DNA from: an uncultured Rhizobiaceae group bacterium | GTDB taxonomy: Bacteria; Pseudomonadota; Alphaproteobacteria; Rhizobiales; Rhizobiaceae | Length of the DNA stretch: 18,426 nucleotides | Direction of reading: 5' to 3' | NCBI GenBank assembly: GCA_937951455.1 | Contig: CALFBU010000019.1 | Coordinates: 1-18,426, forward strand | Shown here: piece by piece, positions 9,101 to 16,267 of the stretch | Numbering within the stretch: the stretch's first letter is position 1 | Layout of the letters: each line of letters starts with the position of its first letter | Position numbers and translations under genes: made by a program | Notes under the pieces: model-generated | What the model was told of the DNA's origin: nothing | Databases searched by the model: none | What the model saw: the letters and a program-made list of their open reading frames with translations, nothing else

Positions 9101-10528
9101 CTACTGAAAATCAAACGCTGAAACACCACGAACCATTTCATCAAGTCCTAACGGTCGAGTTAGTGGCGGATGCGCGCGCGATATGCAGCCTGGACGCTCA
9201 CACAAACGACATCCAGGACCGATTTCCACAGGCGGCAACGACAATGCACCTACCAGCCCATCACCGTAAATAATCTCTTTTGCATAGGTAGTATCAAAGC
9301 CAATTAACAATGCGGTGCGATGAGGCCTGTCGAGATACCCTGATCGCAAGCCTTCAATGGTACGCCCCAACACCACAAATTCAGCTTCCTGCGGCGTAAT
9401 CACTTTTTCTGCAAAAATTTGCCCCGGACTGCCAAAAGCCTGATGTACGATAAGCTTCGGGCAATCACCGCCAAACCGCGTTACAGGAAAACCATTGGCG
9501 CCACCGCGACGAATACGGTTTCCTGCAGCATCCGTTTCCATCACAAAAAACTGCGGGGCTGATTGCCCATTGCGCTGCAACATCGTCAAACGCCAAGTAG
9601 CCTGTGCAAAAGTAACACCAAAACGTGACCGAAGCACATTTATGTCGTACCGAAGGCGCTTTGCCGTAGTATAAAATTTTTCGTAGGGCATCATAATGGC
9701 AAGTGCCAGAAGTCTTGCAAACTCAAAACGCGCAAGACGCTTTGCCTCATCGCTGGTGAGTTTCAAAAAGCTCACCTCCTCATCAATCAAATCCCCTTCT
9801 GCAAGAAGCGCTACTTCCAGGGCTACCTCTTGAATTTGATCTGCTGGCGATAAACGTTCTGAAATATGAAGTCTGTTTGAATGGCGGTCAAAACGTCGAC
9901 GCCAATCTGGCATGGCTTCAACCGGCAAGACTTGAACCGCAAGCCCCTGTTCCTTCAACAGCCACTTTTTAAGCCCAGCCATCAGTCCGTCGCTTTTATC
10001 CATAAGCTTCAGCATTTTAGTTGCGGCATGTTCGATCGCAGGAATATAAGAAGAGCGTTGTTCAAGAGCCTGCCGCATCTCATCAACAGGCAGGCGGGCT
10101 GCTGTTTTTACCGCATCACTGCCCTCCTCCGCCATCATGCTGGAAAGCCCGGACAAGCGTTCAAGTGATTCGCGATAGCCTCGATAAAGCTTGACCATGG
10201 CACTGGCGACATTTGGCGTTGCTTCGGTAAACTCTATCAACTCGGTTCTGTCAGGAATTTCTCCAACCAGCAATGGATCAGAAAACGCCTCTTTAAGCTG
10301 AGCATGAAGCGTCTCATCCCCGACACCTTGAAGCTCATCCAAATCAAGCTTGTAAGTTGTCGCAAGCTTCAACAAAAGCTGAACCGTAAGTGGGCGTTGA
10401 TTACGCTCAATAAGATTTAAATAGCTTGCAGAAATGCCCAATTCTTCCGCCATAGCGGTTTGAGTTAAATTCAATCCTGACCGGATACGCCTGATTCTTG
10501 GGCCTGCAAAAATTTTCTGCTCTGCCAT
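9101..10528 (-). CDS. ScfR/RamB-like XRE-family short-chain acyl-CoA regulator
   Basis: A 475-residue regulator. Residues 9-64 form an XRE helix-turn-helix (LTQTAMAEELGISASYLNLI). The middle (about 190-300) is an IrrE/M78-like domain whose zinc motif HExxH is replaced (EVALEVAL near 235-242), as is usual in this family. The C-terminal ScfR-type (DUF2083) domain ends with C440-x2-C443-x4-C448-x4-H453. Members such as RamB and Rhodobacter PccR sense acyl-CoA levels and control acetate, propionate or glyoxylate-cycle genes. It is divergent from a small gene across a 231-bp AT-rich region dotted with TTTAC/GTAAA elements, suggesting autoregulation. Acetoacetyl-CoA synthetase, about 2.3 kb away, is an obvious candidate target. 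The effector of this copy cannot be read from sequence. Confidence 0.9.
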   Translation of the reverse strand: MAEQKIFAGPRIRRIRSGLNLTQTAMAEELGISASYLNLIERNQRPLTVQLLLKLATTYKLDLDELQGVGDETLHAQLKEAFSDPLLVGEIPDRTELIEFTEATPNVASAMVKLYRGYRESLERLSGLSSMMAEEGSDAVKTAARLPVDEMRQALEQRSSYIPAIEHAATKMLKLMDKSDGLMAGLKKWLLKEQGLAVQVLPVEAMPDWRRRFDRHSNRLHISERLSPADQIQEVALEVALLAEGDLIDEEVSFLKLTSDEAKRLARFEFARLLALAIMMPYEKFYTTAKRLRYDINVLRSRFGVTFAQATWRLTMLQRNGQSAPQFFVMETDAAGNRIRRGGANGFPVTRFGGDCPKLIVHQAFGSPGQIFAEKVITPQEAEFVVLGRTIEGLRSGYLDRPHRTALLIGFDTTYAKEIIYGDGLVGALSLPPVEIGPGCRLCERPGCISRAHPPLTRPLGLDEMVRGVSAFDFQ

Positions 10529-10586
10529 TGCGAAATCATCCTTCTTCCACCATACCTTCTACAGGTATCAAATAAACGAGTATATA

Positions 10587-10694
10587 TTTACAATATTTAC
10601 TGATTTACATAAAATAAAGTAAAAATACAGACAGAGACACTCATTTTGTCGCTATAAATTCGATTTTGTAGAGAAAATTTAGTTGATTTGTAAA
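10587..10694. promoter_or_regulatory. Cluster of TTTAC/GTAAA elements in divergent promoter region
   Basis: Three TTTAC direct copies (10587, 10596, 10604) spaced 9 and 8 bases apart are followed by an inverted GTAAA (10619-10623), and TTTGTAAA occurs at 10687-10694. The last differs by one base from TTTGCAAA, the half-site reported for RamB/PccR-type regulators. The cluster is between the divergent ScfR-like gene and the 78-aa gene and is the likely operator region for both. Confidence 0.35.
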
Positions 10695-10759
10695 GAAAAT
10701 TACATACTGTTTAAAAAATATCGCACGTGAAACAGAGATTTCACCTAAAGGAGAGAATT

Positions 10760-10996
10760 ATGAGTACCAAACCACCAGTAAAAGAACGCTCAGAAGAGAT
10801 GGCATCATCAATGTCAACAGATGAACAATCTGCCATCCGCATGGTGGCAAACGACCTTCACCGCTTAAACCAGTCAGTCATGAAAGCTGTGGAAGCTGGT
10901 GTGTCTGTGGAACTTGTACGCTCAGCACGCCACCACTCTGGCGATGGTAACTTCGGCGACCTGCTAACACCTGTCATTGTGAAACAAGGCAAATAG
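10760..10996 (+). CDS. Small hydrophilic protein of unknown function, 78 aa
   Basis: Starts MSTKPPVKERSEEM and has no signal peptide or membrane segment. The central part is helical (AIRMVANDLHRLNQSVMKAVEAGVSVELVR), followed by RHHSGDGNFGDLLTPVIV. The pattern of helix, AG-V-SVELVR-x-R and a G-x-G-D-x-x-P tail looks like small proteins common in rhizobia and relatives, but I cannot name the family. The start at 10760 is firm: AAAGGAG (10747-10753) is 6 bases upstream, whereas the in-frame ATG at 10727 has no ribosome site. It has its own downstream terminator, so it is a monocistronic and probably well-expressed gene. It shares its upstream region with the ScfR-like regulator. Confidence 0.8.
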   Translation: MSTKPPVKERSEEMASSMSTDEQSAIRMVANDLHRLNQSVMKAVEAGVSVELVRSARHHSGDGNFGDLLTPVIVKQGK

Positions 10997-11029
10997 AAAT
11001 AGTAAGTCAGCAAAATTTGAAGAATTGTA

Positions 11030-11058
11030 ACGCTCCTCAAACCGAGGGGCGTTTTTTT
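11030..11058 (+). terminator. Rho-independent terminator of the 78-aa gene
   Basis: ACGCTCCTC (11030-11038) pairs with GAGGGGCGT (11044-11052) through one U-G wobble, loop of five bases, then a run of T to 11058. It lies 33 bases after the small gene's stop. The stop codon of the convergent PLP-enzyme gene (11057-11059) is embedded in the T run. Confidence 0.9.
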
Positions 11059-12214
11059 AAATCCTGGATAATGCCAAATCTATTTCACCAATAAGATCCG
11101 CCACATCTTCAATGCCAACAGACAAGCGAATGAGGTTTTCTGGACACCCCGTCATTTCGCCTTCGATCGTATGACGATGTTCTACCAAGCTCTCCACACC
11201 ACCAAGTGATGTTGCACGATGAATACCTTCAAGATGCTTGCAAAAATTCAAAGCTTCTTCACGCGAACCTTTAATGAGAAAACTCATCAAATAACCATAC
11301 CCCTTTGGCATTTGGTCAGTAGCCAAAGCATGCCCTTGATGATGATCAATCCCTGGATACCAGACCGCCTCAATCTTTTCATGCCCGTCAAGAAACTGTG
11401 CTATCGCCATGGCATTCGCGCACATGCGCTTCATCCTAAGCGGCAAAGTGCGCATACCACGCAATAGCATCCAGGCTGAATGGGGTGACAGAATAGCGCC
11501 TGCCCCATGTCGTTCACGCTTTAAGAATAACCACAAATCACTGGAAGCATCGGCACATGACAATACGCCAGCGATTACATCGGAATGCCCATTGATAGCC
11601 TTTGTCGCAGAATGCATGACAATGTCTGCACCCAGTGAAATTGGCTGCATTAAAACCGGTGTTGCTGCAGTTGCATCCACTGCCAACAATGCACCTGCTG
11701 ACTTCGCAATATTTGAAATAGCCTCAATGTCACTTGTCAAAATCCAGGGGTTGGAAGGCACTTCAATAAAAATCAGATCAGGCTTCTCTGACTTAAGTAA
11801 GTCCGTAAAAACATCAGTCTCACTGCTATCAGCTTCAATCAAAATGATTTCCCGATGATTACAAAATTCACGAACCCATGCCGTAGTACCCCAATAGATA
11901 CCAGATTGAATGATTAGTTTTTGACCACGCTTTAGCGAACCAAAAAGAGTAGATAAAGCGGCCATGCCGGAGGCAAACAGAAGACTGTCTTGCGCACCTT
12001 CCAATTGAGTCAGAACATGCTCAGCCAAACGTACCTGATCGTTTTGATCGCGGCCATAGACATTACTGCCTATGAGCGGCTCATAATTCTCATCCCGCAC
12101 AAAAGTGGTTGATTGCTGCAAGGCAGGTACAACGCCGCCAGACCCGGCATCTACGTGGCCACCAGCACGGGCTGCTATTGTAGCAGGGTTTTTGAGTTCT
12201 TTATTTTTGCTCAT
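11057..12214 (-). CDS. Cys/Met-metabolism PLP-dependent enzyme (trans-sulfuration family)
   Basis: A 385-residue fold-type I PLP enzyme of the cystathionine gamma-synthase / beta-lyase / gamma-lyase family. Features: Y53-G-R (NVYGRD), SGMAA (82-86) contacting the PLP phosphate, D180 in LAVDAT for the ring nitrogen, and the Schiff-base lysine K205 in HSATKAINGHSD. SLGGVESL and LIRLSVGIEDVADLI close the protein. These enzymes make or break C-S bonds in cysteine, methionine and homocysteine metabolism; sequence alone does not separate the members. The usual YGGT at the active-site tyrosine reads IYWGT (106-110), an oddity that may affect substrate choice. The ATG overlaps the stop of the upstream transporter gene (ATGA), so translation is coupled, and it is the last gene of the alkB operon. 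Confidence 0.92.
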   Translation of the reverse strand: MSKNKELKNPATIAARAGGHVDAGSGGVVPALQQSTTFVRDENYEPLIGSNVYGRDQNDQVRLAEHVLTQLEGAQDSLLFASGMAALSTLFGSLKRGQKLIIQSGIYWGTTAWVREFCNHREIILIEADSSETDVFTDLLKSEKPDLIFIEVPSNPWILTSDIEAISNIAKSAGALLAVDATAATPVLMQPISLGADIVMHSATKAINGHSDVIAGVLSCADASSDLWLFLKRERHGAGAILSPHSAWMLLRGMRTLPLRMKRMCANAMAIAQFLDGHEKIEAVWYPGIDHHQGHALATDQMPKGYGYLMSFLIKGSREEALNFCKHLEGIHRATSLGGVESLVEHRHTIEGEMTGCPENLIRLSVGIEDVADLIGEIDLALSRI

Positions 12215-13065
12215 GCCTTAAGCGTACCACTTCCTGAACGTGCCCACATGGCATAGGCAAAACCGATGAAAAGCATAATAAGGCTGTAAGCTGCAATGGG
12301 CATTCCAATATCTGGCCGCCCTAGAATGGTAAGAGCCACCACAAGACCAAGAGTTCCATTTTGCAATCCGCATTCAAGCGCTATCGCGGTGCGCTGCTCC
12401 TTCGGCAAGGCCATGATGCCAGCAAGCATAATAGCAACCGCCATAACGAGTAGATTAAAAACAATAGATACGATGCCAGCTTGCATGAGATAAGGAATAA
12501 CATTTTCACTATTTTCAACAAGCGCCCCTATGACGACAAGGATGAAAACAACGAAAGAAATGGAAGCAAAATATTTTTCCAGACCATCAGCAGTCGCAGG
12601 TTTGAACTTTCGCACCAACATGCCAAGCGCCAGAGGTATAATGGTGATGACCAATATTCCGATAATGGTTTTCGCAATGGGCAGGTTAGGCGCATCAGCC
12701 CCCATGAAATTTACAAGCGCAAACCCCGTTATCAAAGGCACTGTCAAGAAACTTAGAAGACTGATGACAGCGGTAAGAGAAACCGACAAGGCGACATCGC
12801 CTTTGCCGATATAGGTCAGCAAATTGGAAGTAACACCACCAGGACAAGCTGCCAAAACCATGAAACCAACCGCAAATGCGCCTTGCAAAGAAAACAGCGA
12901 AATCAAAACATAGGCGAGTATTGGCAATGAAACGAGTTGTAACAAAAAGCCGGTTATGAAAGCTTTTGGCTTCTTGAAGACTCTGGTGAAATCAACAAGC
13001 GTTAGTCCAAGCCCCATGCCAAACATGATGATCGCAAGTGCAATTGGAAGTCCTACTTTAAGCAT
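12211..13065 (-). CDS. Bile acid:sodium symporter (BASS) family transporter
   Basis: A 284-residue integral membrane protein with about nine or ten hydrophobic segments, the normal size for the family. The signature stretches are ACPGGVTSN (73-81) followed by LLTYIGKGDVALSVSLTAV, and E231-CGL-Q235-N-GTLG, where the E and Q correspond to sodium ligands known from the bacterial ASBT structures. BASS proteins carry organic anions with sodium: bile acids, pantothenate, 2-oxoacids and sulfur-containing amino-acid precursors. The substrate here is unknown. Translation starts at ATG 13065 with GGGAGG 6 bases upstream. It sits 33 bases downstream of alkB and overlaps the PLP enzyme gene by four bases, so the three are one transcript and the transporter may carry a substrate or product of the enzymes. 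Confidence 0.92.
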   Translation of the reverse strand: MLKVGLPIALAIIMFGMGLGLTLVDFTRVFKKPKAFITGFLLQLVSLPILAYVLISLFSLQGAFAVGFMVLAACPGGVTSNLLTYIGKGDVALSVSLTAVISLLSFLTVPLITGFALVNFMGADAPNLPIAKTIIGILVITIIPLALGMLVRKFKPATADGLEKYFASISFVVFILVVIGALVENSENVIPYLMQAGIVSIVFNLLVMAVAIMLAGIMALPKEQRTAIALECGLQNGTLGLVVALTILGRPDIGMPIAAYSLIMLFIGFAYAMWARSGSGTLKA

Positions 13066-13098
13066 GCCATCCCTCCCTTGGAAATCCTGCCTGAATAA

Positions 13099-14226
13099 TT
13101 ATCCCGTATTGATACGCGTCATGTCACCATCTGTCCACGCAAGAACTTTCGGGTTCATCACTTTAAACCACAGCGGTGGAATGGAAGCCAAAACAAAGCT
13201 GCCTGGATAGCCGCTTGGCAAACGTGGAAGTTCTTCAAAATTGCGCAATGCCTGATAAGGCCGCATCGGATTCGCATGATGGTCCGAATGTCTTTGCAAA
13301 TGAAACAACAGCAGATTTGAAACAATATGATTGGTGTTCCATGAATGGATTGGCTCACATGGCACATAGCGCCCGTTTGGTTTTTTCTCGCGAAGCAAGC
13401 CATAGTGCTCGACATAATTAGCCATTGTTAGCTGAAACCAGCCAAAGGCATGATGTAGCAAGATGAAGGGAACCATAATCCATCCAAACAGCGCAATTAA
13501 AACTAAAGCCACGCCAAGTGAAATAGCATATCCCTGCAATAGATCATTGCGCCAATGCCAAAAGGATAGACCTTTGCGCTCCAGTCGTTTCTTTTCCAGG
13601 TTCCATGCAATGTTTGCCGTAGCAGGAAGTTCCCGCAGCGCAAAAGCGTATAGCGTTTCATTCCAACGTGCAGACGTTGGGTCTTCTGGCGTTGAAACCA
13701 TCACGTGATGGCCATGATTATGCTCAATGCAAAAGTGCGCATAGCCTGTAAGCGAAGTGATAATCTTGGCGCCCAGACGATCCAGCTTATTCTGCTTATG
13801 CCCCAACTCGTGTCCAACGGTGAGCGCGCTGCCACTTGCAATGCCAATACTCAATGTCAGTGTGGTGAAAGCCCAGATCGGCAAATCGAGCGTTCCAATC
13901 GCAGTCGCGACCAAAAAGAAACTGGCATAAAAAACAGGGATCGAAAGATGCAATAGAAAACGGTAATATTGATCACTGGTCAGTTGCTCAACGACTTCTT
14001 CGGGCGGATTGTAGGGATCTTCCCCCACCAGCATATCCAAGACGGGAATCACAAGATAATAGAAAAGCAAGGGTGCCAACGCCCAAAACAAGCTACCGCC
14101 TGTAACCAAAATTACCGCACAAAGACCAGGAATAAACGGGGTAAACACTGATAAAAACCAAAGGTAGCGCTTCTTGTCTACATATTGAACTGTCTCGCCA
14201 TCAGACTTCTCAGCTACAAATATCAT
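13099..14226 (-). CDS. alkB: AlkB-type membrane alkane 1-monooxygenase
   Basis: A 375-residue diiron membrane hydroxylase that oxidises the terminal carbon of alkanes or related hydrocarbons with O2 and electrons from rubredoxin. Hydrophobic helices lie at about 20-45, 46-66, 90-110, 115-135, 230-247 and 250-268. All histidine boxes are present: H139-ELG-H143, H169-N-H171-G-H173-H174 followed by VSTPEDPTSAR, the HYG motif at 274-276 (NYVEHYGLL), and LQR-H313-SD-H316-H317 followed by MRPYQALR. These match AlkB rather than fatty-acid desaturases. The protein is somewhat shorter than P. putida GPo1 AlkB (401 aa). Neither rubredoxin nor its reductase is encoded nearby, so electrons must come from elsewhere in the genome. 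GGGAGG lies 9 bases before ATG 14226. First gene of a three-gene operon. Confidence 0.95.
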   Translation of the reverse strand: MIFVAEKSDGETVQYVDKKRYLWFLSVFTPFIPGLCAVILVTGGSLFWALAPLLFYYLVIPVLDMLVGEDPYNPPEEVVEQLTSDQYYRFLLHLSIPVFYASFFLVATAIGTLDLPIWAFTTLTLSIGIASGSALTVGHELGHKQNKLDRLGAKIITSLTGYAHFCIEHNHGHHVMVSTPEDPTSARWNETLYAFALRELPATANIAWNLEKKRLERKGLSFWHWRNDLLQGYAISLGVALVLIALFGWIMVPFILLHHAFGWFQLTMANYVEHYGLLREKKPNGRYVPCEPIHSWNTNHIVSNLLLFHLQRHSDHHANPMRPYQALRNFEELPRLPSGYPGSFVLASIPPLWFKVMNPKVLAWTDGDMTRINTG

Positions 14227-14259
14227 TACCTATTCCCTCCCACGATATCTCCAACTTTG

Positions 14260-14287
14260 ACTATAACGTAAGTGGCAGAGTTTTCAA
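14260..14287 (-). promoter_or_regulatory. Sigma-70-like promoter of the alkB operon
   Basis: On the minus strand TTGAAA (14282-14287) and TATAGT (14260-14265) are separated by 16 bases; each matches 5 of 6 consensus positions. Transcription would begin near 14253, leaving a leader of roughly 27 bases before the alkB ATG. Confidence 0.55.
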
Positions 14288-14297
14288 ATAATTTGAA
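14283..14297. promoter_or_regulatory. 15-bp palindrome over the alkB -35 box (operator candidate)
   Basis: TTCAAAT-A-ATTTGAA is a perfect palindrome with a one-base centre. It covers most of the -35 hexamer of the alkB promoter, the position expected for a repressor operator. No regulator gene lies next to the operon in this window. Confidence 0.45.
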
Positions 14298-14341
14298 TAT
14301 CAAGTCTGTGCCTTTTGATCTGCAGGCGTGAAAAGAACTGA

Positions 14342-15214
14342 TTAAGAAATCCAGCCCGCAGCAATCTGACGTTTCTGGGCTATGAGCGCGTTGCGCATCA
14401 ACATGGCAACCGTTACAGGGCCAACTCCGCCCGGCACTGGTGTTACCCAGCTGGCAACTTCGATCACATTATCCGTGTCCACATCACCAACGATCTTAGG
14501 CTTACCGTTTTGATCGGTTATTTGATTGATACCAATATCAATCACCGCAGCGCCCGGCTTTACCATATCAGCTTTCAAAAAATTCGGAATACCAACCGCA
14601 ACCAAGACCGCATCCGCTCGGCGTGAGTGTGCAGCAACAGAGCGTGTCATGTGATGACACACTGTGACCGTCGCCCCTTCCGCCATCAACATGAAAGCTG
14701 CTGGTTTGCCGACAATTTCCGAGTGCCCAATCATAACCACTTCAAGCCCTTCAAGCTTGAGACCTGTTTCCTTGATTAATTTAACCGATGCCGCTGCCGT
14801 ACAAGGCGCCAAAGCCAAATCATTATAAACGATATTACCAATCGAAGCCGGGTTCATACCTTCGACATCTTTCAACGGATGAATGGCAGATTGCAGCGAG
14901 CGCACATTGATATGTTCAGGCACTGGGCGTTGCAGAATAATGCCAATCACATCCGGATCATCATTCATCGCAGTAATGCGCGCCTTGCACTCTTCCTGGC
15001 TAAGGCCGCCATCCCAATATTGATCATCAAACGGAATGCCTGCACGCTCAGCACCGCGCACCTGATTACGAATATAAACAGCAACTTCCTTGTCACCGCC
15101 GATCGAAATCGAAACCAATTTGCGCTTCACACCTCCAAGTGCTTCAAATTCCGCGCGCACGTCATCGTAAATGCGGGCAGCAACGGCCTTGCCGTTAATA
15201 AAGCGTGGGTCCAT
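14342..15214 (-). CDS. Divergent FolD paralogue (methylene-THF dehydrogenase/cyclohydrolase-like)
   Basis: A 290-residue FolD-fold protein of normal length. It keeps Y47, Q95 (IILQRPVP), the PGGVGP-x-T-V-A-M-L-M signature (261-273) and the CTAAASV segment, but differs at key sites. The YVxxK catalytic lysine is Q51 (YIRNQ), KDVDG is KDVEG (E118), and GRSxIVGKP is GHSEIVGKP (H164). The Ser after the conserved His in the nucleotide pocket is also His (H187-H188). The first change removes the residue needed for cyclohydrolase activity in characterised FolD/MTHFD1; the last two affect contacts to the NADP phosphate. It may be a dehydrogenase only, or act on another substrate. The start at 15214 has AGGA 9 bases upstream and the proper MDPRFINGKAVA beginning; the frame extends to 15274 but would overlap the upstream gene. 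The canonical folD ends 19 bases before it. Confidence 0.88.
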   Translation of the reverse strand: MDPRFINGKAVAARIYDDVRAEFEALGGVKRKLVSISIGGDKEVAVYIRNQVRGAERAGIPFDDQYWDGGLSQEECKARITAMNDDPDVIGIILQRPVPEHINVRSLQSAIHPLKDVEGMNPASIGNIVYNDLALAPCTAAASVKLIKETGLKLEGLEVVMIGHSEIVGKPAAFMLMAEGATVTVCHHMTRSVAAHSRRADAVLVAVGIPNFLKADMVKPGAAVIDIGINQITDQNGKPKIVGDVDTDNVIEVASWVTPVPGGVGPVTVAMLMRNALIAQKRQIAAGWIS

Positions 15215-15233
15215 TCCAAAGTTTCCTATATTA

Positions 15234-16139
15234 TTAATAAGTCGGTGCGTCCACACCAGCGCGGCGGCAAGCACTTTCCAACGTATTGGCCATCAACATC
15301 GCAATTGTCATCGGACCAACGCCACCTGGTACAGGCGTAATGGAACCGGCAACATCCGCACTTTCATCATAAGCAACATCACCAACAAGGCGAGACTTGC
15401 CCTCGCCTTTTTCAGGAGCATCAATACGGTTGATACCAACATCAATCACCGATGCGCCAGGCTTAACCCAGTCCGCTTTGATCATCTCGGGGCGACCCAC
15501 AGCAGCAACCAGAATGTCTGCAGTTCTGCAAAGCGCTGGCAAGTCTTTCGTGCGGGAGTGCGCAACAGTAACCGTCGCATTTGCACTCAAAAGCAAATTC
15601 ATCATCGGCTTACCAACAATGTTCGAACGCCCAACCACAACCGCATTAAGGCCAGAAAGATCAGAAGTGCCCAATGCCTTCTTCAAAAGCACCATGGAGC
15701 CCGCAGGGGTACACGGCACAAAAGCTGTATCCGTCTCACCGGTACCAAGCTTTCCAACATTGATAAAATGAAAACCGTCGACATCTTTTTCAGGCGCAAT
15801 CATCTGAATGACCTTGCCCTCATCGATATGCTTCGGCAGCGGCAGTTGAACCAAAATACCGTCTATCGCCTCATCCTCGTTGAGACTTTGAACCATCGCC
15901 AACAAATCAGCCTCGGAAGTCTCTTCCGGCATCGTGTGCGTGACAGAATGAAAACCGCATTCAATTGCGCGCTTGCCTTTGGAGCGTACATAAACCTGAC
16001 TGGCTGGATCTTCGCCCACAATCACGACGGCAATTCCAGGAACAACACCAGTATCTGAAATCAATTTGGCGGTTGCGTTCTTAACAGTTTCCACAACTTC
16101 GCTAGCAACTTCCTTGCCGTCGATTATCTTTGCAGACAT
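15234..16139 (-). CDS. folD: FolD, bifunctional methylene-THF dehydrogenase / methenyl-THF cyclohydrolase
   Basis: A 301-residue cytosolic enzyme that interconverts 5,10-methylene-, 5,10-methenyl- and 10-formyl-tetrahydrofolate, supplying one-carbon units for purines and formyl-methionine. All catalytic residues are present and align with E. coli FolD numbering: Y50 and K54 (YVRSK), Q98 (LVQLPLP), D121 in PEKDVDG, then GRSNIVGKP for NADP binding, HSRT, and [16 protein letters not shown] near the C-terminus. AGGAG lies 6 bases before ATG 16139. It is the first gene of a two-gene unit with the divergent FolD paralogue 19 bases downstream, and is divergent from the DUF2585 gene across 128 bases in which I found no convincing promoter boxes. 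Confidence 0.97.
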   Translation of the reverse strand: MSAKIIDGKEVASEVVETVKNATAKLISDTGVVPGIAVVIVGEDPASQVYVRSKGKRAIECGFHSVTHTMPEETSEADLLAMVQSLNEDEAIDGILVQLPLPKHIDEGKVIQMIAPEKDVDGFHFINVGKLGTGETDTAFVPCTPAGSMVLLKKALGTSDLSGLNAVVVGRSNIVGKPMMNLLLSANATVTVAHSRTKDLPALCRTADILVAAVGRPEMIKADWVKPGASVIDVGINRIDAPEKGEGKSRLVGDVAYDESADVAGSITPVPGGVGPMTIAMLMANTLESACRRAGVDAPTY

Positions 16140-16267
16140 AGTTTTCTCCTAGATGGGTGATTCATTTTTATGTTTGTGTCTCTTGTAATTCATTTACACG
16201 AAACCCGACAAAGAAAAACCGACAGCAACACAAAACTTTACGTCACTAAAACCACAAAGGCATTGAA

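Noticed and set aside
10689..10704. TGT-N10-ACA near the ScfR-like gene as a further PpsR/CrtJ site
   Set aside because: The spacing is 10 rather than 12 bases, and the neighbourhood fits TTTAC/GTAAA-type elements better.
10727..10759. Upstream ATG (10727) as start of the 78-aa protein
   Set aside because: No ribosome site precedes it, whereas AAAGGAG lies 6 bases before ATG 10760.
15215..15274. 20-residue N-terminal extension of the second FolD
   Set aside because: It would overlap the upstream folD stop. ATG 15214 has AGGA 9 bases upstream and begins with the usual FolD N-terminus.
15171..16058. 295-codon plus-strand frame opposite the canonical folD
   Set aside because: The product is Arg/His/Asn-rich with no domain, and the minus strand carries an unmistakable FolD. 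It is an antisense shadow.
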